Source: Mytilus edulis
Lineage: Eukaryota > Mollusca > Bivalvia > Mytilida > Mytilidae
NCBI RefSeq assembly: GCF_963676685.1
Contig: NC_092357.1
Location: 62,933,797 to 62,997,796 of the forward strand
Length of the DNA: 64,000 bases
Reading direction: 5' to 3'
Part shown: in pieces, positions 47,501 to 60,394 of the stretch
Layout of the letters: each line of letters begins with the position of its first letter
Position numbering within the stretch: the stretch's first letter is position 1
Notes under the pieces: generated by a model
What the model was told of the DNA's origin: nothing
What the model saw: only the letters and a program-made list of their open reading frames with translations
Databases searched by the model: none
Translations under genes and position numbers: made by a program

Positions 47501-50220
47501 AAACTTTTAAGAAAAAAAGTACGGGAACACAAGACTATATATGCAAAACATTTGGTATATTTGTCAATGAGACAACTATCCACAAGAGATCAGATGACAG
47601 GAAATTAACAGCTGTAAATCACCGTACGGCCTTCAACATTGAGCAAAGTCCATACCACATATTCAGCTATAAAAGGCTCCTAAATGACAAATGAATAGAT
47701 GTTCTTAGCTGTATATGACAAAACTTTAAAAATTAGTTGGTCCTCAATGCTCTTAAACTTCGAACTTTTTCACTTTGGTAGATTCGAGTGTCATTGATGA
47801 ACCTTTTGTAAACGAAACGCGTGCCGAAAATACTATATTTTAATCCTGGTATTCATGATGAGATATTTTAGTATGAAATACTGAAAATAAGAGGGAAATC
47901 ACACAAAAGCTAAACAATATTACATAAGCTAGCTTTATTAGCGTGAATTTATCAAGTAGCCACATATAAGTATCATGTAATTAAGTGTTTTGATAAAATG
48001 TTCATGGTGATTTTCCCATAAAAAATATGTCAACTTTTAAATCTTTGATTTTTCAATGCTTTACTATGAAATGGTTTACTATTTGTTTTGTTTTTGCTTT
48101 CGATTTTTTTCCCATCTGAACGTCACTGTATAGTCTTGTATGGACTAAACGGGCGTCTGGAGTATTAAATGTTAAACTTGGTACCTTTTTGTTAGCATTC
48201 GTGTTTTTGCTGTGCTACGTGTTCTCCCATTTAATTGTAATGTAGTCTTGTCATGTACTGTTGTCATGTAGTCTTGTCATTGTTATGTTATAATTAACAT
48301 TGTCATAAAAGTAGGAGGTTTGGCATGGCCAAAAAACCAGGTTTAACCCACCATTTTTTCTTAAACTGTCTTGTATTAAGTCAGAAAAATGACCATTGTT
48401 GTATTATAGTTCGTTTCTGTGTGTTTGTTGTGTTGTAGTTCTCCTCTCATATTTCATGTGTTTCCCTCAGTTTTAGTTTGTAACCCGTATTTGCTTTTTT
48501 TCCCAATCGATTTATAAATTTCGAACCACGGTAAACTACTGTTACTTTATTAATTATATTTGCTTTCCCTTTATACCTGATTTTGATATACTCATACATT
48601 GTAGTCAATATATTGGAATTGTTTTAGACTGTCATATAATTCAGGGGTTTTGCAAGCTATGAAACCATGTTTATTCTAACATTTTCTACATAAGGAAATG
48701 CATGTTCTGAATGAGGAATATGACTGCTGATTTCTATTCGTTTGACGTGTTTGCACTTTGATTTTGCCGTTTTATAAAAGGACTTTGCGTTTTGAATTTT
48801 CTATGGATGTATTTTTGTCATTTTACTTTTACTTATATCACAGGCGAGCTGTACAGACCCTGGTGCTTACCTTGCTAACTTCGAAACTATCGAAGAAGCC
48901 ATGATCATGAAATTGTTCCTTCAGAAGCGGAATTCAGGTAATTATCTCTCAAAATATTTGCAGAAATTATTGTTTACTTACAATTTAAGAATTATCGATG
49001 GGAAACTATACTGTCGTTTTGATTATGAAGACAATCTTATTAATTTTGTTTAACATTCATAAGAACAATACCTGTGCTACTTTTACTGTACCAGATATAA
49101 TATAAAAAAAGGAAATGACTTAAAATTCTATGTGAGACACCTTTTTATCCATGTTCAAATTGCGATGAATATTTTTGACAATTTAATGTCTCCCCAGTAA
49201 TGCTCGAGGACAAAATATTAACAATAGGTACAAACACTGAGGAGCTTACCAAACTAAAAAATACTTAATAACTTTTAATAAGGCTGCTTAAAAAAATCAG
49301 AACTATGTTAATAAAAATATAATCGTGGATGTTTAAAATCTTACGACAAAATAATTCAGTATCTGTATTGTTAATACAAAACTCTAGCAGACGGTTATAG
49401 TCTGCTAAACTTCACAAATGTATGTTCTAGCTCATCCACATTCAAACATATCTGCGTGTATAACAATGTATAAGCCAAGACAATTTTGATTCTCAGTACT
49501 TTAGTGTAAAATGAAACATTATTGTTTAAAAGTTAAGGTGTACGTGCCCGTTGTCAATAAAATCAACAATGTCGTCATATGTGAAATAGCGACAAACAGA
49601 TTATTATTGTTTAAGCGAGAAAATTCAATTTCGTTGAGATGATGAACGATAATCTATAAATGCACTATACTATCAAGTAAGATGTAAAATACAGTTTGAC
49701 ACGCAGGCAGCAGGATTTTAATTGTTTTACAGTGTCTCGAAGACATGTTCTCTTAAAAAAGAAAGAATCCACATAGTTTTGTGATATTTTAAACAAAATA
49801 ATTACTTCGTTTTACATGTTTTAGTAGTTGAATTTTATAAAATGTTTTTAAAGGTTTTTGTTGCTACTTTTGATCTCTTCCAAACGCTCCGATTGATTAA
49901 CAAAGCACCAATGATTACATTGTAACAAAATTCATACGTCATTGAATATTAATTATGAAGATGATTTCCTCACAGGTATTCACTACTACGTTGGTGGACG
50001 TAATATCAATAGATACCTACCAAATGGCGATTGGAGATGGATAAAACACGGAGAAGCAACACAGATGACTTATTTTGCCTTTGCATTTAATCAGGGACCC
50101 GATAGTAAACTTGATAGTGAAAACGACTGCATGTTCTTCTACGCTAGACATAGATACAAGTTCCATGATAATGGATGTGACAGTGGAAAATACCTAGGAG
50201 GTTATATTTGTGAAATTTGA
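44566..50220 (+). CDS. Secreted C-type lectin B (four exons, 207 aa)
   Basis: Exons 44566-44767, 47398-47480, 48844-48937 and 49976-50220 (TGA), GT-AG introns, phases 1-0-1, 624 nt with stop. Signal peptide to about residue 20, neck with NMS site, then a six-cysteine C-type lectin domain with GDWRW and a YICEI end, as in lectin A. Against A: exon 1 has nine substitutions and lacks one codon; exons 2-3 have a single change (Glu to Lys after CE); exon 4 has 11 changes in 81. Exon 4 changes concentrate in the binding loops: QGPDSKLDSENDC for RGPDGRTDRENDC, and KFHDNGCDSGK for KFYDHGCDQGD. Calcium-site residues are non-canonical, so the ligand is unknown. An upstream in-frame ATG at 44539 was rejected because 44566 matches A and opens the signal peptide. 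Confidence 0.9.
45011..45150 (+). mobile_element. RT-A 3' end in lectin B intron 1
   Basis: CTGAAGGACGCCTCCGGGTG, GCATTGAAGACCAATTGGTG, GGGTTGTTGTCTCTTTGAC, ending TTTTCATTTTATT. The left arm keeps only its first part (about 14850-14915), so the insertion is older than the duplication. Confidence 0.75.
46560..47275. repeat. Rep-E and Rep-C copies in lectin B intron 1
   Basis: Mirror of 12432-13170 in the other arm. Contains CAAAACGGGCGTCCGGCG, TGGCATGCCACAAAACCAGG and TCAAACTTTTTTACATCTGA. Confidence 0.65.
47540..48560. repeat. Rep-D, Rep-C and Rep-E copies in lectin B intron 2
   Basis: Mirror of 11170-12190 (Rep-D 47540-47690, Rep-C 47715-47860, Rep-E 48110-48560). Equal intron lengths in both arms show that no later insertion occurred here. 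Confidence 0.65.
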
Positions 50221-50560
50221 CATGTGTTATATCAATTTGTTAAGATATAAATGAATAGCAAAAAAATGAAATTATATTTTTATTTGTTTTCTTCAGAAAA
50301 ATGTGAATCTGTTGAACGTACATGATATAAAAAAAGTATCAAAAGGCGTTGAAAAGATATAACAACTTAAAGACACATGATAACAAACAATACATTTTTT
50401 TTTCCTTTCTTTGCGTATTGTTATTTTCCTTGATTGCGATATTATGTTGAGCTTTTTTTTAGTGTCTATTTTTTCAGTTATTTGAATTGCAAAGGGGAAA
50501 TTCTTTATTAGTTACAAACTTACATGCATTAATTGTAGGAACATCTAAGACATAAAACAC

Positions 50561-51520
50561 TCTTATAAATATCTTTTTGGAGATACATAACTTACCCGAT
50601 ATGAGAGCCCATGCCGTTTCAACATTGACACAAACTAAAAAAAAGCATCAACATACTATCAATATGCATGCATTGTCGTTGCGTTATCGTCTACGCAATA
50701 CGGAAATGGCATCGAATAATTTATGTGAATTAAGTAGAAATAATTTAAAGTATTATTGTTATAGAACGCTTATCGAACATAATACAGTAACTTTCTTGTT
50801 TATAAAAAAAACCTCAATTGGAATAAGGTAATTTTGTTTTTTATTAACCTGGGTACTTTTGAGTTGCTTTACACCACACGATGCAATAGATTTCAATAAC
50901 AGGCGTAGAGATTTGAGGAGTAAGTAAATAGTATCTGATCACTAACAAAACAAACGCATAGGGGACAATACCTTTTTCATTTATAAAAAGAGGTCACTGC
51001 ACTATTTCCAGCTCTAAGTTACCATATTTACAAAAGTAATGAAGGAATGAAGGAATAAACGGATATGATCAAATATCAGCTATCAATTAAGACTTTTCGT
51101 GTACTGATAACAAAAACAAACGGGAACAACTGAACATAAACCTTCATGAGTTTGGACATGCATAATATAATGTGACGCACATTTAAAAGCTGCCGTTTAT
51201 AATTCTCGGTATTTTATTCATCAAAAGTAAGCTACCAAAGTGTCAAATGAATTGTAAAGCTACAATATAGACAATCGATATATACCGAAACAGAAAACCC
51301 TTAATAATTCTATTTGTTTTGAAGATGTTGATTAAACTTATCTTTCTTAAAATACTACCTGTTAAAATGAACAGCCGGGTCTTTGGTACACTACATAGCA
51401 AAGGCATGATCTAGATTAAAGAAAATGTTATAAAAATGAGTTTAAACATGTTTTTACATGTACATCGTAACATATTCGTACATGTTAAGCTCCATTGTTA
51501 AGGCTTCTATATATCTTTCT
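50561..51520. other. No gene seen
   Basis: An 84-codon frame (50577-50831) has no recognised domain and lies outside the duplicated arm. AT-rich otherwise. Confidence 0.45.
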
Positions 51521-51524
51521 AAAC

Positions 51525-52050
51525 GAAAACAAAATTCAGGTCACATACTTAAACCGAAGGAAACACATAAACTATAAGAGGAATACCACGGAACATATTC
51601 CTGACTTGGGAAAATAGGGGTTGATCATGGTTTAAAGTCTGGCCAAATTTCTCGCTTATATGGCAATGATAAAATTACCACTAAAATGGCAAAATAATGT
51701 GACAGGTAAACAGTACAAAAAAACGCATGAACACACAGGACAGAAAAATATTAAATAGTATAATATAATAATACATAACAACATGTTTAACACAAAATAA
51801 CTATCGACAACTCCCATGAATACGACAGTACACTTGGACACCACGATATTATTAAAAACCGATTGATACACGAATATACATTAAGAACATTAGGAATTAA
51901 TACACTCATCATAGATACCAGGATTAAATTTTATATTTACGCCAGACGCGCGTTTCTTGTACAAAAAACTCACCAGTGACGCTCGAATCCAAAAATGTTA
52001 AAAAGGCCAAATAAAGAACGAAGTTGAAGAGCATTAAGGACCAACACTCC
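51525..52050. repeat. Rep-E fragment and Rep-C copy
   Basis: 51525-51660 has AAACCGAAGGAAACACATAA and TTCCTGACTTGGG. 51905-52050 has ATACCAGGATTAAATTTTAT, GCCAGACGCGCGTTTCTTGT and CAGTGACGCTCGAATCC. Confidence 0.6.
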
Positions 52051-52059
52051 TTGGTATGT

Positions 52060-52865
52060 TCCTTGGTATGCTGAAATGTTTCTGTCCGAGAGAATGGTTG
52101 GTTTTCGTTCTCCTGACCTATTCATTTTCATTTTAGCTTTGTGAATAGATGTTAGAAATTAAGTTCAGCTTTTTTAGCATGTATGTACACATCTTCATTA
52201 CTTGTGTAAAAAGACGGTAATTTTCGTTACGCATTTTACTTGACGGTGGTGAAACAGTTTTAACTAAAACCCTGGACTAAATTTTAATCTGTTCTTATAA
52301 TATTTAAACATATATTTATTGATATTCGTTTTTTATTGGCTAAACAATGACATTATGCAGGTTCTGTGACTTAATTTGATTTGTGTGAATTACATGAAGT
52401 TGACTTTTGACGTATTGAAATGAATATTCCTGCATAATAAATTATTTTTCGAAAATTGAATATCCAAAATAATGCACACCAGCCTGGTTTTAAATTTAGA
52501 TGATCATCTTTATAATATTTCTGTACAGAAACAATTTAAACAATAGACCATTGATATTCATTGTACATAACTCTAAAGATATGTGTCTATCATATTTCTT
52601 TTCTTTCAACGTTAGAATAATATATAGTTAACACGTTTATTTTGTTAACATTGCACTGTAAAACAGAACTCTAATCAGAAATTAGATCCGACTTTAATAA
52701 GAAAATGTTATAAGGGTGTTGATAGGTCAATTTTACACGGATTATAAACGGTATTTGTTTAAATGCAGTTTAAAACTGTTCAAATTGAAAATATTTCTGA
52801 TTCTGTGTTTAATATGTGCATTGTCTAGTTTGTTTTACATAACTGAAATGAGTGACTTACATATT
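52060..52865. other. No gene seen
   Basis: AT-rich; short frames only. Confidence 0.5.
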
Positions 52866-52867
52866 TC

Positions 52868-53640
52868 CTTTTTAATAATAATTTTATTTGCAAAAATACA
52901 CCCATATGGGTCAAGCAAACACAAATACAACATTTAATACAGACAGTGAAGAATTACAAATATAAACATAAAAAAAAAAACATAGTAATAAATGGTAATT
53001 AATGTAGCCTTTGATGAACATGGACCTCATTTTCGCAATTCTAATGATTGCTTTATAAAGTCACCAATTTCTGTCAAATGCTCAGATTTAGGATTTAAAA
53101 GTTGTTTTAGCTTTAAAAGTGGTTGATAATTTGTAAAATCAGGATTTAAATTATTAATCTTTAAAAATAAGCAATCTCTTAAGGTTGAGTTTAGTTTGCA
53201 GTATAGTAAAAAATGGTATTCATCATCAATTTTATTACAAAATTTACATAACCTTTGATCTCTGGGTACATTTTTATATCTTCCCATTTCAACTTCTAGG
53301 TTATGGTCACTAACCCTTAATTTAGAAATTAATTGTCTGGTTTTAAAATTTGATTCTTTTAATAAATAATTTTCAATTTTTATCTCAGTTTTTATTTGAC
53401 CATATAGAAATAATTTCGAACTGTCTGTTATAGAAGAAAGTTTATTCAAGACTTTTTTTGTATAAAATTCATGTGATACCTGTTTAAACTTCATCTTTAA
53501 GGAATATTTAATTTTATTGTATTGTTTATCACAAGTTTCAAAATCTTTAGCATTTAATGCAAATCGTATATAAAATTGCTTCAACGTAGTTTCCTTATTA
53601 TTTCTAAATTAATCTTAAATGGTATTGCTACAACGTACTT
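52868..53640 (-). mobile_element. 5'-truncated LINE: C-terminal end of ORF2 plus 3' UTR
   Basis: An open frame on the minus strand to a stop at 53027 gives about 185 codons without an ATG at its start. Its core (VPRDQRLCKFCNKIDDEYHF then LLYC and LRDCLF) is the cysteine-rich tail typical of LINE polymerases, after a basic, helical upstream part. The 3' UTR follows with CTTGACCCATATGGGTGTAT, GCAAATAAAA and an ATTATTATT tail at about 52870, as at LINE 3' ends. The polymerase domain is missing. The intact frame suggests a fairly recent insertion. Confidence 0.8.
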
Positions 53641-55984
53641 TCAATATCATTTGTAGATAAATGTTTATCAATCATGTGTTTGTTAATCTCTTCTCTGTTC
53701 TTTATAAGTATATGTTTTATTTCAATACGATAACCATATCAAGCGATATTCAATTCTCCAGATTGTTATACCAAATTCCATAACAGTAAGCATTTTGATT
53801 GTTTAGATGAAATGCTCTCACTTTTGCAAGCTTCATTTCAAATATAAGTCTATTACAAATATTTTACTTTATAAACTTGAACTTGTATAAATATGAGACC
53901 TTTCTAAACTTTGTGTTTGCTAACGATGGTGGAACCAATAGATCAGTACACCATTCCTGATGAAGGTATTTTCCTTCACATTAAATTGCGGGAGGTTTAA
54001 AAAAAGATGTGACCTATAATCAAGAAAAAGGGAAAATGTGCTTGTGCGGCTTAAACCTGTAATGAATAAAGGCACCGCCGTTTTCAGTCCGAATATTTTA
54101 GAGAATGAGTCAGTATAGTTAAAATGTTACCGGCTGCGGCAAAGTTTATAAAGTGAATGATGAAATTAACGGATACCAATTTGACATCAAATAAAAAAGA
54201 TGTGCTAACAATGAAATAAATATAATTCCACATCATTGCAATCTTGAAATCTGTTTTATTGTATATGAATTCATCATTTATGAATGTGTGTGGTTGCGAA
54301 TACGGTTGAATTTGCTACCCAACATAGATTTGAGTCGTACATATGTATGTGATTGTGAAAAACAAAGCTTCGTTGACAGTAAGACATTTTACCTTTTAAT
54401 AGTAGGCCAACCTTACACAACGAACAGCTAATGAAATAACAGTAATTGTATTGCACTTTCATAGACCGACACCGTTCTCAAGTTTATTTATGATGTTTGT
54501 ATCACTTATCTATGTCACTTTTCTCATTCAGTGATAAACGTGAAACGTATCGTTGTGTAGAGAATGTACAACATACCACACTTATGTACTTGTAATAATA
54601 TTGCGTGCTCTACCGGGGTTAATGAATTTGACTTGTACTTGTATCACTGACGTTTAAAAGGTTGACCCAAAGTTTACAATTCCTTCTTCAGGTTAGCCCA
54701 TTTACCGATTTATTATCATGTACATCTTTTATATCAAAATGTTTCACACAATAATGCATTATAAATGTGTAGCAACCTTATAATCGGTACTCCCATGTAA
54801 ACATCGGTAAACATCTAGCATAGTAGACAACGAATTACAATTTTCATTGTGGTTTTTGCTATCAAGCTAAAATTTCAATCGATCAAAATAGAACCATGTA
54901 TGTCCCAAAACATTTTGTTGTCATCTTTAAGATAAAATTACCAAACCTCGAAGAGCAATCAAATTAAAGAGTCAAATAACTGTCATGATCCTTAAACATT
55001 TACTCGCGTGTAAATTGGTGGGTTGTGCGTATTCATATTTGACCGTCAACAGATTATAACTGCATAAACGTTTCACTCGTTAATATTGAGTTATTTATCT
55101 TACCAGATAATAAGTAAAAAACAGAAATATCCTTGAATCAGTGCATTAATCTTACTAAGCATGCATGTCATTCGTTTTGATAATTTTGAGATTTTATGAT
55201 CTAATTTGTAGTTATTCTTAGTAATTAGCACATTTTTTCAAAAAGTTAATATTATACTAGTAACTAAATAAAGTGCACCTGTTTGGTTTATAATCTAAAT
55301 GCTACCTTCGTATTGTTTACAGGAACGATTTAGAAATAGAGCAAGGATATGCATTGTTAGTCATATTGGATAACTTTCAAAACAAAATATTTATTGTTCC
55401 TAGTTTTAAATTTGTGTTTTACAATTTCATTGATGAACTTGATGATCTTATTCAGAAGGATCATATTTATTTTTGTCAACGTGATAATGAATATAGAGTA
55501 CACATGTCTATTTTTATATTAGTGTTGCTCTGCTAAACTACCTTTAACAAAACAAGTTAACTTCAGTTTAAAACGGTTATAACGCAATTTGATACGGTTT
55601 CTATACAGTAATCATTCAGAAAATGAACATAAAATATGCATTGTATATACAATTTCTTTTAAAATAAAACTGCTAGTATTAGCAATGTCATAGTTGGATA
55701 TAATTATTATATTAATGTTGTTATCACACCAGACCAGTACCATTACACCATATACTCTGTTTAACTTATCAAAAAGAATGAGCGTTCCAATTGCAGTTGA
55801 AAGACAATTTAATACACTACAAAGCGGAAAAGTCTGAATTGTCCTATAGCTGGTATATCGCTCGATCCATATATATTTTAGAAGGTTATATATTGCCTGT
55901 GAAAATCAACTCGCTGATTCCGATTGCCTCAAATTTCACGACTAAACATAAAAATATTATCGATTTGACTCTGTGTATGACATC
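53641..55984. other. No gene seen
   Basis: AT-rich sequence with scattered short frames and no recognised domain, repeat or RNA. Confidence 0.5.
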
Positions 55985-56180
55985 TATTAGACGCGCGTTT
56001 CGTTTCTACATAAAACTCATCAGTGACGCTCAGATCAAAAGAGTTTTCAAGCCAAAAAAAGATTAAAAGTTTTGTTACAGGAATTTTTTTAAAATGACCC
56101 TATAAGTGATATTCAGGTCAACACCGAAGTGCTGACTACTGGTTAAACCTTTCAAACGGTAAAAACCAATGATCCAGTGT
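55985..56180. repeat. Rep-C copy
   Basis: TTAGACGCGCGTTTCGTTTC, CATCAGTGACGCTCAGATC, then a part shared only with the long copy at 8868 (CAACACCGAAGTGCTGACTA). Confidence 0.65.
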
Positions 56181-56404
56181 ATATAAAAAGGTTCCTGAAT
56201 TAGAACAGGTGCAAAAAAATTCAACGGGTTTAACATTTTAATAGTTACCAAACGTTATCCTTACCTGAAACAATAGTGTAACATTACAACTTAGACATAC
56301 ACGCAATGAAACCGGATACAATCGTAAAAAAATAGAATAATAATACAAATATAATAAATTCATATTTCATTTCTTAAAAATGATAACACCAAAAAAGCTT
56401 CTCC

Positions 56405-56470
56405 TTAATTAAGCAATACGACGGGTGCAGTGTGTAGTGCAATATCTGCTTATCCTTCTTTGTGCATTTG
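56405..56470 (+). mobile_element. RT-B 3' fragment
   Basis: AAGCAATACGACGGGTGCAG and ATATCTGCTTATCCTTC match the start of the RT-B 3' sequence. Confidence 0.55.
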
Positions 56471-56744
56471 ATATTGGACAGCAACATGTGAGAGATAATC
56501 AGACCAGAAAACCCTCTTATTTAGTTTTGAAGCAGGCATGTGAACGTATGGATAACCGAGTAGAGATTGAAAAGTAATCGAATGCATCTGTGTGGTGTAG
56601 TTGGTCTGTGATAAAAAATAAATTAATCTCAGTGATCACGCAGCAATCAGGCATTGGTCAAAGTAAAGTGAACCACAAATGAAACAGGATACGATTGGTC
56701 TGAAAGTGATTGGATTCTTTACTCGTCTAATCCGATCTCTTCTC

Positions 56745-56900
56745 GAGTCAACTATCAATCCAAATCATAATTTTATAAAAGTAAACAATTATAGGTCACT
56801 GTACGGCCTACAACACAAAGCCTAGGCTCCCACCGAACAGTAAGCTATAAAGATCCCAAACATTACTAGTGTAAAACCATTCAAACGAGAAAAACAATTA
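56745..56900 (-). repeat. Rep-D-related copy
   Basis: AACAATTATAGGTCACTGTA, CGGCCTACAACACAAAGCC, AACAGTAAGCTATAAAG. Confidence 0.6.
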
Positions 56901-56904
56901 TATA

Positions 56905-59139
56905 ATTCGTATTCGCTGGTATTTGCCTTTTTTTTCTTCACAGTATGACTTTCAATACACCTGCATGATATTATGCTACATTTCAAGTGTTGCAAATTTA
57001 ATTTAAAAAAAAGTTAATTTAGATCAACCTGATTGGAAAAAATGTACTCCTATAAAATTGAAGGTGGGCATGCAGAATGACAATCAATATTACTCATCTT
57101 CAGTATTAATGATGTTTTGTCTAGAAAAAATCGTAAACATTTACAAGTTTCAAATGACCTTTGAAATATAATAACATGATCAGTTAAAATGCAACACTTT
57201 TTTTTGTTTATTCGTGATCAAGATTCTTATAAAGAGAGTTCCTTGTCAAATAAATGTTCTTATTCATTAAAAGAAAACAGTTAATGTTGTTGCGGCGTTT
57301 TATTAAAATCTATAGATTTTTTGATAATTTGTCAAAATTAAGTTTTAAGCTTCGATGTCAAAAAGGTTAATGTAATCATTCAAAAGTAAGCCAACGTACC
57401 ATTTCTTAGACAGACATGCCAGATCAATGCACTGTTCGTATCACTTATTTTCATCACTTTCTGACCATAAATTAACAAGCTCTATTTTGTCTAAGCACAC
57501 AACTAGAAAGTATACACGGCATACCGATCATCGTATCTTTAATATTATCATAGTCAGGTTGTCAATAATAATGGAGTATAAATGTGCAAAAAAAGAACGA
57601 ATGTTCGATTCTTATAACTGATTATCTAACTAAGGAACTATACACAGTGTATCGTGTTTTCCTAACAATTAAACCGGAACATTGTTATATTACTAACCAA
57701 TGACGCTTTACTCAATTTATGTTTATTTATATTTGACCTTTTCAAATTCAAACTGCAAAAAGGTTCTACTTTTATATATTTAATTAAATCTTTACTCTTA
57801 CCAGATATTCAGTAGATATAAGAAGAAAATTGAAATGCTATCTACATAATTTGGCTATACAGTAACGATCAGAAAATAATCAATAAGCTGCATTGAATGA
57901 ATTTAAAGATATTTGTTTTACAAGTTTATTATAAGACCGTATTTCATTATTTTCAATGTTAAAATAATATATACACAATGCTATAGTAAACACGTTTTCA
58001 TAACAATAAAAACAGATCTTCAACAAAAACAAAAAAAATCAAATTATAATGTGTCTAAAGAATTGACGCAAACGTCTAATTATAGAAGTTAAAAGTCAAT
58101 TTGACATGAGGTTGTATTTCGGAAAATAGATCAAGGACATGATTTGTCAATACGATTTAAAAATATATTCAAATGATCCGGTTTTGTTGAAAATGTTGAG
58201 ACAATTATAATGTATCTTATTTCATTTTTAAGGCAACATTAAATTAAAATGTATGCTCTATTATTCGGTTTAGATTATTTTAATGTTAAATTATATGCAG
58301 TAATGTTATATTATAAAGGGAATTTGAATAGTTGTCTTTAGGCGTAATTCCACCAAATGATAGTACTTCACATATGGTTGTATACGAAAAAGGGTTGACA
58401 ACAATATTTCTTTGCATTTTATAGTTGTAGGAAATAAATCCTACATTGCATTGCATAGCAGTAAAAAAAAGTCATCAAAATATATCAATCTTGTGTTTTA
58501 CATAGTTTACTTAGCAAACAGGGACTGCAATTTTGAATAGCTGACTTCCCGTGATGGTTATTTTCTTATATGCAATACAATTGTGAAATTTAGCCTTAAG
58601 CACTGGACAGAATAAAACTGTAGTCATGTCAAGTGTTTCTTCATTTAAAACACAGGTGATTCTGTACAATTTTTTTGAAAAGTGCAAATTTACCAGAATC
58701 TAATAGGAGAAAAAAAATCATTTATGGTGGAATTACACCTATTATGGGGGGAGGGGTGTACATGCACCAAACCAATGCAAACGTACTTCTACCATTGTAT
58801 CTATTGCGGGTCAAAGAAAAGACGGAAAGACAACAGATCTTTTCGTAAACTTCCCTTTACCAAAAAAAATCTCGATGACGTCAACTAAGGCAATATCCTT
58901 CATCATAAATTAGTTCAATCGGAAACACCTCCCTATTTTAAAGAACTTGCAAGTTGGTGAAAGTTTGTTTTAATTATTGCCCGAAAACGAAAAAAAAACC
59001 CGGTAATTTAAAAGAGAAAAAAAGGGAGGGACAATTTGACACACAAATTCTTTAAAAAGCAAATATAAATATTTTATATAGGTTTTCCTTTTGAAATTGA
59101 AAGTAAGAACAAGTTAAGTTAAGCTCAAAAATTGGATGT
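56905..59139. other. No gene seen
   Basis: AT-rich. A 68-codon frame at 58682-58888 has CTCTKPMQTYFYHCIYC but no recognised domain or splice context. Confidence 0.45.
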
Positions 59140-59360
59140 CGTTTTTTTATGGGTTACATATTTGTTTGTCGTTCATTTTTTTATATAAATAAGACCGCTG
59201 GGTTTCTCGTTTCGAATTGTTTTACATTGTCATTTTGGGACCTTTTATAGCTGACTATGCGGTATGGGCTTTGCACAGTGTTGAAGGCGATATGGTGACC
59301 TATAATTGTTAATTTCTGTGTCATTTTAGTCTCTTGTGGAGCGTTGTCTCAATGCCAGGA
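59140..59360 (+). repeat. Rep-D copy
   Basis: GGTTACATATTTGTTTGTCG, GGACCTTTTATAGCTGACTA, TGCGGTATGGGCTTTGCAC. Confidence 0.75.
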
Positions 59361-59479
59361 AATTAGTCAATTTTATACGCCTTTGTGACGTCATGTGTCA
59401 TATAGAAGGCACGCCTGTATCATATGTATCCCTGCTCCATGAAAGTTTCATAAACTTCTAGAATTATCTTTCGGCAGGG

Positions 59480-59572
59480 TAAATTGAGAATGGAAATAGG
59501 GAATATATCAAAGAGATAACAGCCGAATGCCACAAATTGGTCTTCAACGAGAGAAAAAGCAGCACCCGAAGG
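59480..59572 (-). mobile_element. RT-A 3' end, short copy
   Basis: AAATTGAGAATGGAAATAGG to AGCACCCGAAGG, with an internal deletion. Confidence 0.65.
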
Positions 59573-59582
59573 TAGGCCTTAA

Positions 59583-60394
59583 GGTCCGTAAATACAAAAA
59601 AGTACTATTTCATTTAAAGTAAAACTTTGGTTTTAGTTAATATCATTCGTGCGTTTAGGGGCATCGTCACTTCCGTTTCCATCTTGAGCAAGGGGTTGGA
59701 AAAATTTAATGCTTTATTTCAGAAATATTTCGGTAAATTGAATTCTCATAACTAACAACCATCCTTGCTTTCATCGTGTGACCTACGGAACACAATATTT
59801 TAGTTTATCCTACACACTGAGGATCACTAAGACGTTTCATGAACTTTTATAATGCAGGGATACAGACAATCATCTCTATCTATCAAATGCTGTCATAAAT
59901 GCGCGCATAATTGGCGACTTTTTGCCGGTGTAGGAAAAACTCGACAGTGGTCTGATTTCATAGCAGATCTTAAATAACCAGTTTACCTGTATTTATACGT
60001 ATCTGTGAGCGATTTAGAACATTCCTTGCACAATTTGACGACCTAAGGTGTTTGTAAATTATTTGTTAATAAATTCGCGTTCGACGTTTCATATTTCATT
60101 CAAGCCAATCGAATCTTAGATACATCACTCAGGTGAACTTAGAGGTTCGAGAGAAAACAACATATATTGACACTCAATGAAAAAAACGAAAACCAACATT
60201 CGACAAAAATATAAGGTTAAAACTGAACAAGGTCAAACAATGTGGAACGTACTGGAGGATGACAAATAATACACAAGTATAATAAAAGTTTAATTAATCT
60301 TATATTTTTCTACATTGTACATGCATTCTTCATTATCCTTGTGCATGTTGTATATAGTTTTTATTAATTTACATGTAATAAAAATACTTTATAA
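59583..60394. other. No gene seen
   Basis: 3' flank of the death-domain gene. No repeat recognised. Confidence 0.5.

Larger units (their letters stand above)
44130..50560. repeat. Right arm of the inverted duplication
   Basis: Mirror match of 9290-15785. Arm-specific: about 236 bp at 49572-49807 in intron 3 that the left arm lacks, and a fuller RT-A fragment at 45011-45150. The match ends near ACATCTAAGA at 50550. Confidence 0.9.
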
